Positions 34,227 to 45,574 of a stretch of DNA of 64,000 nucleotides are shown here, one piece after another (positions within the stretch are counted from its first letter, which is position 1; the number at the start of each line of letters is the position of its first letter). The stretch covers positions 1,364,001-1,428,000 of the forward strand of contig NW_004457624.1 of NCBI RefSeq assembly GCF_000203815.1, written 5' to 3'. The position numbers and the translations under genes were made by a program. The notes beneath the pieces were generated by a model. It had not been told where the DNA came from. It ran no database searches and saw nothing but the letters and a program-made list of their open reading frames with translations. This stretch comes from Cavenderia fasciculata. Its lineage: Eukaryota > Evosea > Eumycetozoa > Acytosteliales > Cavenderiaceae.

Positions 34227-34331
34227 ATGGGTTGGATCACAAATTTATTCGGAGGTAACAAGAAACGTCTCCAAGCTGCTGGAAACAAGAGACAAAATGG
34301 TATGACTAATAACCAAAGTTTCTACGCTTAA
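34227..34331 (+). CDS. Microprotein C (34 residues)
   Basis: Short ORF starting MGWITNLFGG, basic and Gln/Asn-rich in the middle (NKKRLQAAGNKRQ), ending SFYA. It shares MG-aromatic-I at the start and a short aromatic C-terminus (FYA versus MYA in B and FYI in A), but lacks YGGR, so it is the most diverged member. A GTATGA inside the ORF could act as a donor, though reading through gives the family-like C-terminus. Function unknown. Confidence 0.5.
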   Translation: MGWITNLFGGNKKRLQAAGNKRQNGMTNNQSFYA

Positions 34332-34723
34332 ATGACCTCCCATCCTTTGCAAACACAACACTCCTCTAAATTAAATGCCAGACCAACCTGTTTAAATTGA
34401 ACCAAAAATAAAAGTTTAAACCACCTAATAGTACTATTTAATTTCACTACTTCACCACTGCATCCAGATAGATAGATAGATAGATACTTTACTTTCGGAA
34501 GAATGAATGAATGCAAGTTTATGATCTAAAAGAACAATTTGTTCGTTTTTTCTCACTCGTTTTTTTCTCAAATTTTTTTTAATTATTTTTTTGTTTCTTT
34601 TTATAAGCCTCCAAGTATTGATTTCATTAACGACAAAACACTTGTACTTACTAATAAACTAAACTAACAAGAACACCAACAACACAACCAACAACCCAAC
34701 AAACAAACACATATATATATAAA
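34332..34723 (+). promoter_or_regulatory. eIF6 promoter and leader
   Basis: No gene. It holds a short (GATA)n run near 34470-34485, T-rich DNA at 34540-34605, and an A/C-rich leader (34660-34723) typical of well expressed dictyostelid mRNAs directly before the eIF6 ATG. Confidence 0.5.
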
Positions 34724-35812
34724 ATGGCCACCAGTATGTCTCATTCATTAGCATTGTCGTCGTTATTAGTATTCGTCGTCGTTATTAGTATTCGTCATCG
34801 TTGTTAAAGAAGCTTCGAGCAAGACCATTCATTTCATACGTTATTGGCTAATTCAATCATCAATAGATAGATAGGATAGATAGATAGAGAAGCAGTCAAT
34901 GATTGAATGGATTGTGTTGTTGGAATCTAGATAGATGAAGAAGGGGGCGATCTAACATACGAGCAAAATACGATACGACTAGAGCGAAACTAAACAATAG
35001 ATACAAAGAAGAACGAATATTAACCAATTCAACAATCGATTCATTACAATTCATTACTTTATTACTTCATCATTGAATTTTAAATAGGAACTCAATTCGA
35101 AAATAGTTGTGATATCGGAGTCTTCTCCAAGTTGACCAACTCATACTGTCTCGTTGGACAATGCAATTCTAAACAATTTATGCGTGCTTTTGAAAATCAA
35201 TTAAGTGATCATATGCCAGTGATCGAATGTTCGATTGCAGGTTCACGTATCGTCGGTAGATTGACAGTTGGCAACACCAAGGGTTTGCTCCTCCCAAATA
35301 CCTGTACCGATCAAGAACTTTTACAGATCCGTAACTCTCTCCCAGACAGTGTCGTTGTACAACGTGTTGAAGAGCGTTTCTCTGCACTCGGCAACTGTAT
35401 TGCCGTCAATGATCACGTTGCTCTCATCCATCCAGATCTCGATCGTGAGACTGAAGAAATCATAGCCGATGTCCTCGGCGTCGAAGTTTTCCGTCAAACC
35501 ATCCACGGCAACGTCCTCGTCGGAACATACTGCGCACTCTCTAACCAAGGTGCCCTCGTCCATCCAATGACCACTATCGATGACCAAGATGAAATCTCAT
35601 CGCTCCTCCAAGTACCACTCGTCGCCGGTACCATCAACCGTGGTAACGAATGCATATCTGCCGGTTTGGTCGTCAACGATTGGACCGCCTTTGTCGGTGC
35701 CGATACCACCGCCACTGAAATCTCTGTCATTGAAAATATCTTCCGTCTCCAACCACACGCTCCATCTCATCTTATCAATCAAATTAGAGATTCTGTAATT
35801 GATAATTTATAA
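34724..35812 (+). CDS. eif6: Eukaryotic translation initiation factor 6
   Basis: Exons 34724-34733 (10 bp, MAT plus one base) and 35088-35812 give 244 residues, the standard eIF6 length. The N-terminus reads [14 protein letters not shown]; later [30 protein letters not shown] and NQGALVHP are family signatures of the five-fold pentein-like repeats. eIF6 binds the 60S subunit, is needed for its biogenesis and keeps it apart from 40S until released by SBDS/EFL1. The 354-bp intron is long for this window and begins after only ten coding bases. Codons are C-rich at third positions, suggesting high expression. Identity secure. Confidence 0.96.
34756..34793. repeat. 19-bp tandem repeat in eIF6 intron
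   Basis: Two exact head-to-tail copies of gtcgtcgttattagtattc followed by a diverged partial third copy (gtcatcgttgtta), near the 5' end of the intron. Confidence 0.85.
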
Positions 35813-36076
35813 ATATAGAAATAAAAATAATAAATATAAATATATAAGATATAAGATATAAGATATAGATATAGATATAAGATATAGATAGATACGAACA
35901 CCTGGAAAAAGAAATTAAAAAAACAAAAAGAAAATAAATACATTAAAAAAAATATTTATAACAAATCCAAAGAGAGGAGTCCAAGTCCAAAGTACTTATT
36001 ATTATTATTATTAATTTCCAGAATGGATTATATATGTATGTGTGTTTGTATAATATATATTATATATTATATATGT

Positions 36077-37000
36077 TTAGTTTGTTTTGTTTATTATTCT
36101 TGGTTCAGTAATTCTTCTAAATACAGCATACCATTTCTTACCATCGATTCTATTGACTTTACGAGCTTCCTCTGATGAATTGATAATGAGTGGAATGCAT
36201 GGATCGGAGAGGAGGATTTGTTGGTCCTCGATTTGTTCGAAAAGTGGATGAGCAGCAAAATGCTTGTACATCCAGAGATAGAGTTCTTCTACGTCGCTGA
36301 TAAAGTAGGCCAAACCACCTGGTGCCAAAACATAGGCATACTCTGACAAGAGTGTCGAACTGATGATACGACGCTTGTGGTTGGCCTTTTTAAAGTGTGG
36401 ATCGGGGAAGAGGAAAAAGATCTTTTGTAATTGTCCCTTGTAAAAGTAGTTGGGTAGATATTTCATGGCATTGGTCTTGAGGACACTGATGTTTTGGTAC
36501 TTGTCTGTCTCCTTTTCACGAAGTTTCACTATACGTTCGTCAACATATTGTACGACCTTGTCACGAATCTCCATACCCAAAATCATCTGATCGGGAAGTG
36601 CTGCCGACAAACTAACTGTCAAACCACCGTATCCACATCCAACATCTGCTACTTCAACTCTCTTTTCTGGATGATCTTTTAAGAATTGTGGGTAATGTGG
36701 AGACCAATCCATTTTATCTGGTGATACTGGACTACAAAATAAATAGATCAATCAATTGAATTAGTCATCATCATCATCATAACAAAAGTATATACTACAT
36801 ATATCTATCTATCTATCTATCTATCTATTTATCACATACTAATTGAAATCATTATCTGATAATGGGTTTGAATGAGCTTTGATTCTATGATATGGTTTGA
36901 TTGCTTTCTTTCTCTTTTGTTGTTGTGGTTTATCTGTAGCTGTTGTAGTTGTAGAGGTAGTATCTTCTACATTTGTATTATTTGATGTTTCTGTTTCCAT
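36077..37000 (-). CDS. tRNA (guanine-N7-)-methyltransferase, METTL1/Trm8 type
   Basis: Exons 37000-36840 and 36731-36077 give 271 residues. After a Thr-rich and basic leader comes RIKAHSNPLSDNDFNYPVSP and MDWSPHYPQF, then the SAM motif DVGCGYGGLTVSLS, GMEIRDKV, and FFLFPDPHFKKANHKRR, the tRNA-binding signature of TrmB/METTL1. The enzyme makes m7G46 in tRNA variable loops with a WDR4/Trm82 partner. The splice restores the Tyr-Pro found in METTL1 (phase 2 junction), which supports the model. It is convergent with eIF6 and followed upstream by the UBC9-like gene on the same strand. Confidence 0.94.
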
Positions 37001-37187
37001 TTCTATTATTAGTCTGGTTGATATAGGGATAGATAGATATGACACTGATTCGATTTGATGATAGTTCTATTCTTTCGTTTTTCGCTCCTTCACTCAAAAT
37101 TATTTTGCAGGTATTATTTAATTTTTTTTTTTAATAATTAAAATTTACATTATTAAAAACAAATAAATAATACATCATGGAATTATG

Positions 37188-37188
37188 A

Positions 37189-37281
<93 letters not shown>
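37188..37281. repeat. (ATT)n microsatellite
   Basis: About 31 tandem ATT units between the UBC9-like gene and the methyltransferase gene. It lies outside both coding regions. Confidence 0.95.
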
Positions 37282-37282
<1 letters not shown>

Positions 37283-37482
37283 TCGAGGTTAGATTTTAAA
37301 TTTATAGGTTATTTTTTTATTGAAAAAAAAATAAGATAAGTTGTTTGTTTGTTTGTTTTGTTTGGTTTGGTTGTTTATACAATTCGATTGATTCATCCAA
37401 TTTGGTATAGGTTGATAGATTGGATGGTGAGAGAGAGAGGGAGAGAGAGAGAGATGGGAAAACTTTAGAAATTATTGCGCAA

Positions 37483-37483
37483 A

Positions 37484-37515
<32 letters not shown>
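37483..37515. repeat. (GAAA)n tract next to the UBC9-like stop
   Basis: Seven or eight GAAA units lie just downstream of the UBC9-like stop codon (37523-37525 on the plus strand), in its 3' untranslated region. Confidence 0.85.
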
Positions 37516-37522
37516 GGAGGAT

Positions 37523-38148
37523 TTAGGACTCTTGTGGAGGGAACTTCTTTGCTTGTTGTTTAACTTTTTCAGTGTAGGCTGCTTTGTTTTTCTTAAATGA
37601 ATCGTAGGCACTAGAGTTGGCTGGACTGTTTGGATTTGGATTATCAAGTAAATCTTGTACACCAAGACAAATCTAATTAACAATAGATCGGTTGGTTGGT
37701 TGGTTGGTTTAGTTAGTTAGTCATATGAAGTTGATTGGTTGGTCAATTAGTTTCATCATACTTGTTTAATAGAGATGGTGGGTTTCCATCCATCACCAAT
37801 GATTGACAGACAGATTTGTCCATTATCAAATACGTTTACGTGGAAGAATCCAGGTGGAAGCAAACAGAGTGGTGCCTTGACTGGATACTCTTTTGGGAAT
37901 TTAAGCGTCAATGGGTATAATCCACCTTCCCATGGTGTCTAAAAGAAATTAATAATAATCATTGCAAATTTGTCAATATTGATGTTAAAATAACACTACT
38001 ACTACATCGATCATCGCATCATTCATCTCGAATTGCAACACGTACACCATCTTTACCTGGGATACCGCAATCCCAAATCATCATATTAGCAACACCATCT
38101 GCACCTGCTTGAGGTCTAGCAAAGAATCCCTATATATTACATATAGAA

Positions 38149-38183
<35 letters not shown>

Positions 38184-38338
38184 TAAGTCTCGTATATACA
38201 ATATTACACAATCCTCTTCAGACGAGGAAGAACGCATCATTATCATCATCATCATGACAGCAATATACCTACGATTGGATGATCTTTTCTCCAACTCTTT
38301 CTTTCTTCAGCTAATCTTGATAATGCTAAATCTGACAT
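37523..38338 (-). CDS. UBC9-like SUMO-conjugating enzyme, divergent active site
   Basis: Four exons (38338-38273, 38129-38046, 37938-37762, 37672-37523) give 158 residues, exactly the UBC9 length class. The N-terminus MSDLALSRLAEERKSWRKDHP and GIPGKDGTPWEGG are UBC9-type. The catalytic Cys is kept in ICLSI. But the usual HPN before it is HVN, the Tyr two residues after that Asn is Phe, and the loop between the Cys and the conserved WxP is two residues shorter than in UBC9 (CLSIIGDGWKP). UBC9 transfers SUMO, often directly to psi-K-x-E sites read by these residues. It may be a diverged paralogue with altered target choice; no other UBC9 lies in the window. All splice junctions are phase 0. Confidence 0.88.
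38152..38181. repeat. (GA)n repeat in a UBC9-like intron
   Basis: About fourteen GA units in intron 1 of the UBC9-like gene. Confidence 0.9.
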
Positions 38339-38533
38339 TTGTATTTGTTATAAATATATAAATAATAAAGAAAGATAAAACAAAGTATAAAACTACAGAA
38401 ACAGTGATGTTTGATAAAAAAAGCGAGGGAAGCGGAGTGAGCATTTTGAAGTTTGAAAACTAGTCTCTTGTCTCTTTCCTCAAGCCTGTCTCGATATATA
38501 CAAGATAATATAAGATAAGAATAATAATTCTTC

Positions 38534-40950
38534 ATGTTGATCAGTGGTAGCAGCATTAGTAACAGCAGGCATGTTTGTAATGTCTTGAAATATTATCTAT
38601 CAGCTGAACTTCTTGTACCAACATCAACAACACCACCAACAACTCAAAAATCGGCATCATATTATGATACAACAACATCATCAAAGTATTATCAACATCA
38701 TCAACAATACACATGTACATACAACAAATATAATATAAACTATAATAATAATAACAACTATACACTTTTACAACCAACTCATTTAAACCATCATGGTGGT
38801 GTGTTAAAGTATTATTGTACAGTTGTTAAACAACAACAACAACAAGATCCAATCATATCAAAGAAAGTATCACCCATTAGACCAATCAGTCATACTATTT
38901 ACAATGATCCAGTTGAATCAATCTATGATGCAATGACAAAAGAAGAGTTTGAGAAACACCTCTCTGCCAAGTTTATGATGAGTGGATTCCAACCTAAACT
39001 GTATGTATACTATACTATACTATAATCTATATAATAATAACAACTTTTTTCTTATTTTTTTTTAGACTTCTAAGTACAATACAAAGTGATACAATGTATC
39101 AATCACCAACGATTCTATATATGGTTTGGCAATGGTGTGATAAATTACACTCCTATAAAACAATAGATATCTTTAACTATATATTGACGTTTCTACGTAA
39201 GAACACCATTGGAAAGAGTGGACTATTTCAAGAGATGGCAAATGTACTCTTGAGGGAAAAGTATGCACCCATTGTAAAGATTGACACAATCAATATTATA
39301 CTGGGATACTACAACGACATTGAAGATCACGCGAGTGTACATCGAATTGTATTCATGTTGACAAACTATCGAAAAAGACTGGGATTTGATAACGACACTT
39401 ATATTGAATTTATCAGACTATGGGAAAACGATCGTACAAAGCTTGAACAATTACGACTCAAGATTGAAAATAGACCGGTTCAACGAAGCGATGTTTTAAA
39501 CGCTCATCTTATTCGTGCCATTATTTTAAATGGAGACTACAAGGCTGGTATGCGTATCTTTGGTCGATTGGAAGACCCACCCAACGCAGTGGTGTTTGAT
39601 GCCATACTAGTATCGTTGGCATCGATCAATCAATTTGACCTTTTTGAACGGTACTGGAAGAAAATGGAGGAGATGGGTGTCGAACCGCTGCCTCAAACCA
39701 TTGCCGTCTCAATCATGAAACATGGTCAATTCCTCGGGTCGGACCAATTCAACCAATTTTACAATCTCATTCAAGAGCGGTACACTCACCTGGTAGTACA
39801 CCCCGAGGTGTTGGCATCATTCATTCACACCCTTGCCTATGAAAGTCATTCGTACGACTATATCGAAATGTTTCTCAATCGACTACAGGAAATGGATCTT
39901 TGTACACCAGAACTTTGTTGCAATACCCTCTCTATCGTCGTTACCTATGGTTATGCATCGGTTGTTGAAAAGTGTTGTAACGATATTTACAATAGAATAT
40001 TTAAATTTGCATTTGATGAAAACTTGAAAAAATATATAAATCAACATCAACAATTACAATTTGATCAACCAACAATCTATAATAATAATAATAATAATCA
40101 ACAACAACAAAATAACAGTCAAAATAATCAAGATCCAAATATATATAGTAATAGATTAAATAATAATCAAAATCAAAATAATATAGCAATGGAAATAGAA
40201 CCAAAAGTACCAATAATGGTATTTGAAAGATTGATTTGGGCATCGATTAGTTTAAATAATTTGGATATGGTTAGAAAATGGTGGACTGCAATGATGCATC
40301 AAATTTGGCCGTTGGCTATTAAACCTCCCAAGGTTATCTATTCAAATTTGATGCGATACTATTTGACACGTGGAACAAAGAGAGAATTGGACACACTTAT
40401 TCGAACGTTGCTCATCTTTGATATGGGTGTTTCATTGGACCAAGCAATGGGACAAGACCAAATTCCAAACACCAAGAAACTGATCGCCACTGGAAACGAA
40501 CCATACGAACAGATTGCAGACACTATCGTCTATTTTGAGATCTATGCCGAGGAACAGCACCGTTGGGGTACGCAACTGTGCACTAGCTATGTCACGCAAC
40601 TCGAACAACTAAAGACCAAACACGCCATACGACAAGCTTACAATCGAATCATCCACAACTATCTCTTGATAGGTCGTTTGGAAGATGCTGAGCGATGGTT
40701 CAGCAAACTCGAACAAAACCACACACCAACAGCCTCTCCCTATCTCTGGTTCATCGTCTATCACACTTTTAGACGCCAGGGCAGACTGGCAGCAGAGTGG
40801 GAGAAAAAATTGAAAAGGAGTGGTGCTTACAACGAGGGCACCTCCGAAGTGCAAAGAAACAAAGTCTATGACTATTATAGAAAACACTGTAACTTTTCAC
40901 TCTCAAAACCAATGACGACAGCTTTACATTCTACTCCTTATTTCATATAA
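38534..40950 (+). CDS. Pentatricopeptide repeat protein, probably mitochondrial
   Basis: Exons 38534-39000 and 39066-40950 give 783 residues. The N-terminal 130 residues are basic, Ser/Thr/Asn-rich and low in acid, fitting a mitochondrial presequence plus linker. The rest is helical with PPR-like units, clearest at about residues 320-420 (NGDYKAGMRIFGRLED, then FERYWKKMEEMGVEP), and a further unit near the C-terminus (GRLEDAERWFSKLEQ). A Gln/Asn run of about 40 residues splits the array near residue 500. PPR proteins bind organelle RNAs for processing, stability or translation; the target is unknown. The gene is divergent from the UBC9-like gene, whose ATG is only 195 bp away. Confidence 0.8.
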
Positions 40951-43020
40951 TAACAAACAACAACAACAACAACAACAACAATAATAATAATAAACTATCA
41001 CCTCACCAACCAACATGCATGCATACTTGCTCAAAGTTATACAACGACGAATCAATATTAATATTTTTGGATTATCGATATCTCTTTTAACGAAAAAGGA
41101 ATAACGAAAAAGTTCATTTATATGATTATAAACACGACTTTTTATTAACCAACTCTAACTGTTGTGTTTGAATCCATCGGCATTGTCCAAGAGATCAATG
41201 GAAAACCCAAAAGTGTTGATGTCATCCCACCTCCTTCAGAGAATGGTGCCGAAAATAAAAAGACTGAAGAAATGAAATGACAGGTGGCCAAAGACAGCAA
41301 GCAGGAGACCCAGTACCCCCAGATTTTATGAAAAAAGAACTTTCCTTGTAATATCTTTGATTGACCATCAAATCGAATGGTTGGGAAACGAGAAGTGAGA
41401 GGGAGAGATTCATGTCTTGAGCGACGAGCCTTGTACAAGGTAAACCCAGAAAAATCGATGGTCACCCCTGATCGCAAGGCCAAGCAAGAGACAACAACAA
41501 TACAAAGAGGGGTTGTGGCCATCGTCTCTGCAAAAACGAGGAGACACACACGGATGAATTTCAGACTCCCACAAGTCACCAATCTACAACTGAGGGCTGT
41601 TGACCATTTTCGTCTTTTTTCAGCCCCCAACACGTGCCGTTCATGGCTAGAATTTCCCGTTTCCAAAATCGAGACTTTCGAAAAATTTTCGTCAAACCAA
41701 ACACTTGTCTCTTCCTTGAACGACCTGCAAAGCTTGTCAAGGGACGATCCCCTATCCATCCATTCGTATGACCACTAATAGTAACCGACGGCGACCGCCC
41801 TGACCCATGGCCCTATATTCACATTAATGTTCATCGCCAAGGTAACCTTACCTTTTGCCCAACCCAGAGACCCCATCCGTCTGCGATTGTGTGCGAGGCA
41901 GAAATAGGTAAGACACTGCTGTGTTTAAACATATACTTGTAATCTTCATCACCACACCCATCGTATCATACATGTGTGTTGTGCAAAGGAAATATTATTA
42001 GTTTATTCGAATAAACTAAAACTAATAGTAGTTTGACAGCATTTTTTACAGTACAGCAAACAAACAGACAAGACAGACAGAGTCGAACCAACCAACCAGA
42101 GAGGTAAAACAAACCACAACCCTTTAAATTTGTCTCGTACCTCTATCATCCCATCCTTTTTCCCGAGTCATATTATTTTAACTCCTCCTTACTATCCACA
42201 CCGATATTTCATTGTTTGGTCGTTGAAAGGGTTAGTCTTCTTTTGTTTGACCACAAACAAACAAAAAAACCATTGACTATGGATCGCACGTTTATACAAA
42301 AATGTGTACTCTCAGTTGGCGGCAGTTGGGCGGAAACCCTGTCATGACGAAAAACCCAAACGACTCGCATCACTGAAATCTCACGATCAAACTATGAGAC
42401 CATGATCGACAAGGCTTGCCCATCGATTTTTACGACGATGAGTACACCCATCAAAGCCATACAACAATCACGTGCATCACGAAAATAATTCAGGAAAAAA
42501 AAAATTGTCTTTTGACTTGGGTGGGGACAGACCATCCAACAAACTTATCATAATATCCCACACACCGCCAAGACCAACCCCCTCTACCATCTATCCACGT
42601 ACACAGCCACCCCACCCCCTTTCTTTCATTCCATCCACTAGCCAGATTGATGGATACATCAGTCAGACAACCAAGCAGAAATCATCCGACAACGACGGTA
42701 CATACATTCCGTGATCATCCTCAATCTTTCACACATTGACAACAGACAAGAAAAGACACAATGTTCTTGTTCTTTTTTGTTTTGAATCGCATCATTTCAT
42801 TCTTTTTCATTCACCATTTATATTTATAGACATAGAGACACATTAGACATATATCCCCATTTATTAAAAATAAAAAGAAAAGAGAGTAGATAGATAGAGT
42901 AAAAAAGTTTTAGAGAGTAAGGAAAAAAAAGAAAAGAAAAGACAAGTGATAGTAAACACCACATCCCACACGCATTCATTCATTACTTTTTACTTGCAAC
43001 AATTGTTTGGACTAAAATAG
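40951..43020. other. Gene-poor region, first part, with GC-rich islands
   Basis: No recognised gene. Between about 41,140 and 41,920 the DNA is close to half GC by eye, unlike other intergenic DNA here, and carries a 204-codon minus ORF (41145-41759) and an overlapping 133-codon plus ORF (41377-41778), neither with a recognisable domain. A GGTAAGAC donor-like site follows at about 41,909 on the plus strand and another (GAGGTAAAAC) near 42,101. A second GC-richer block lies at 42,290-42,720. Long upstream untranslated exons of the Myb-like gene or a noncoding RNA are possible. Confidence 0.4.
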
Positions 43021-45326
43021 CATCATGATACTACTATTCCGTGAGTGAATCTTTTTGGACTTTTTTTTTTCCGATTCCATCCCCAATCAACCACACATAT
43101 CTTTTTTTGGTCAATCAACCAATCACCACACACAACATCTTGGAAACACACAAATCTCTGTCCTATCCGGTCACCATTCTAATTTTTCTCACTCTTTTTA
43201 TTTATTATTATTATTATCAGAGGTCTTCACAGAAAACTACTCTACTTACTACTACTACTACTACTTCTGGTTATAGTCAACAAGATTAACCGGTTGTTGT
43301 CGTCTTCTTAGCCCGGTCAATTCATTCGAAACACCCAAAACGTAAGTTTAAGTTATTTACTCTCTCTGATTCTTTTTTAATGTCAAGGGATCATATTCGT
43401 TCATCGATTTTGCCTTTTCACGAAACAAACGATCGATACAAATATCTCAATTGTCCACAGCTCACACATCCACACCACCACCAACAGTAGTTATTTTTTA
43501 TTTTTTTTGTTTTCTGTGTCTGTCGATCAAGCTGGTCATCGACAAGGCTGATCAACCTCCCCCGCAACAACTTTTCAGCCAATGAAAAAAAGGATGGCTG
43601 TCCCGTGCGAGCGGCCAAATATCCAAAAATTGTCCCACCCTTCCTTCGTTATGCCCCCCACCCCCAACCCAACCTCATCCAAGGCTAAGTTCTTTGCTGC
43701 AACAAGTCACGAACACAGCCTTTCCCCAAACCTCGATACTCGGATTTTTCTTTTTTGCCATTTATATCAAATAGTCGATTTAAAAGAGGAAGTTATTCTC
43801 TCTGTGTGTGTGGTTCATCTATGTATGTTGGTAGGCAAGGGGGTTGCCCTCACCCATCTCATTACCAACACTTCTTCTTTCTCAAACCCCTCAACATTCT
43901 TTCTATCCTCTCTCTCTTTCTTTCTCTCTCTCTATTGTTGTTTCATCTTCATCAATCAATCAATCTATCTATTAGATAATTAGTAGTACAAGCCCCAAGA
44001 AGTTATTTTTAATCTTCATCAGTAGTACAACCGTTTTTTTAGATTTATAAATAGATAAATATATATTTATCTTTTTTTTTCTGTTTCATACTTTATTTAT
44101 TCCACGTATGTTAGTAGGAGCTCCTACCAACAACAACAACTACAACAACAGCAGCAACAATGTAAGCATATATTTTACCTTCCCCGTTTTTTTTTTTTTT
44201 TTTTTGTTTTACATTACGGTTGTCCCATCGTCGTCTTGTCGATCGGCACTCGGATCGAACAACCTCTTGTTCGATTTTAAATTTGTTTCAATCAGATCCT
44301 ACCTATATACACATCATATTTTGGATGTCCATCCATCCATCCATCATCGACACAGATTGGTGAAGAAGAAGAAGAAGAAGAAGAAAGAAGAAGCAGAAGT
44401 TCACAGAATTCCCTATCGACCAATACCAAACCTTTTTATTTTGTTTGAAATGGGAACAGAACGGTTCATTGTCAAAACAAATTACAAATGGAGAATGTGG
44501 ATTGATTATCCAAACCCCTTTTCTTGTCCAAAAGTCATAACATATATTATCAGAAAACCCTAAACCTCCCCATCCCAACCTGTGCATTGCTTTAAATCAC
44601 ATGTTGCCCATTTTTATATAAATTGTCCAAGCAAGCGGTTCCGCAACTACTAGTTTGATCCATCACAAAATCGCACAACACACACACATATACACACAAT
44701 ATATACACACACAGCAAAACCGTCGCACAACCTGGAAAGTGATCACTACCGTAGATCCTTTTTTTTTTTTTTTTTTTCCAAACAACCAAATTTCAATCGG
44801 TCGGCATACCTACCCAGGTAGTAGTTGAAAGAATCATTTCCAATCTTTGAAATCATTCTTTTGTCGTTGTTTGGGTCACTGATCGACGCATCCAATTCAA
44901 TTTGATTTTCGGAGCGAAATGGATGGATGGATAGATGGATGGATGGATGGTAGTGGTTAGTTGGTGATATGTCCTTCAGTGATTGAACGGTTGTTGCATA
45001 CACATATTAAATGATATTTCATCATCATCACCAGTTGACACACACACTATTTCCCATACCAAACAACATGTTTTGTTTGCACCACACACTATCTATCTGT
45101 CTCTTAATCTCCCTCCTCCTCCTTTTTTTTAATATATCATATTATATTGTCATTGGCTGGAAGGGTGGGTAGGGAGAAGAAATCCCATACACGTTCACCA
45201 ACCATCAGTAAAGTAAAAAAGAAAAAGAGTAGTAGTGGTGGTAGTGGTAGTAAACCCACCCACTCTCTACTTTAAAGTTTATCTGCTTGATCACTCACTA
45301 TCATATTACCACTACTACTCTTTAAA

Positions 45327-45351
45327 TGTGTGTGTGTGTGTGTGTGTGTGT
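45327..45351. repeat. (GT)n dinucleotide repeat
   Basis: About twelve GT units in the gene-poor region. Confidence 0.9.
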
Positions 45352-45507
45352 ATATTGTACACACAGATGCAAAAACCACCACTACCCCGTTAAATCCATA
45401 CCCAACTTGTTTGGTCAAGATTAATCCATTCATCCATCATCATCATCATATGCTAATGTAAAGCATCAATCAAAAGTGGAGAAGGGGGACCCCTCACTTG
45501 TTTCCAA

Positions 45508-45574
45508 ACCATCCATCCATCCATCCATCCATCAATCCATCCATCAATCCATCCATCCATCCATCAATCCATCC
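45508..45574. repeat. (CCAT)n repeat with CAAT interruptions
   Basis: Imperfect tetranucleotide array, CCAT units regularly interrupted by CAAT, in the gene-poor region. Confidence 0.9.

Noticed and set aside
44108-44563. 151-codon plus ORF in the gene-poor region
   Set aside because: Made of Asn runs, a T-run-encoded Phe stretch and Lys runs from GAA repeats; no domain.
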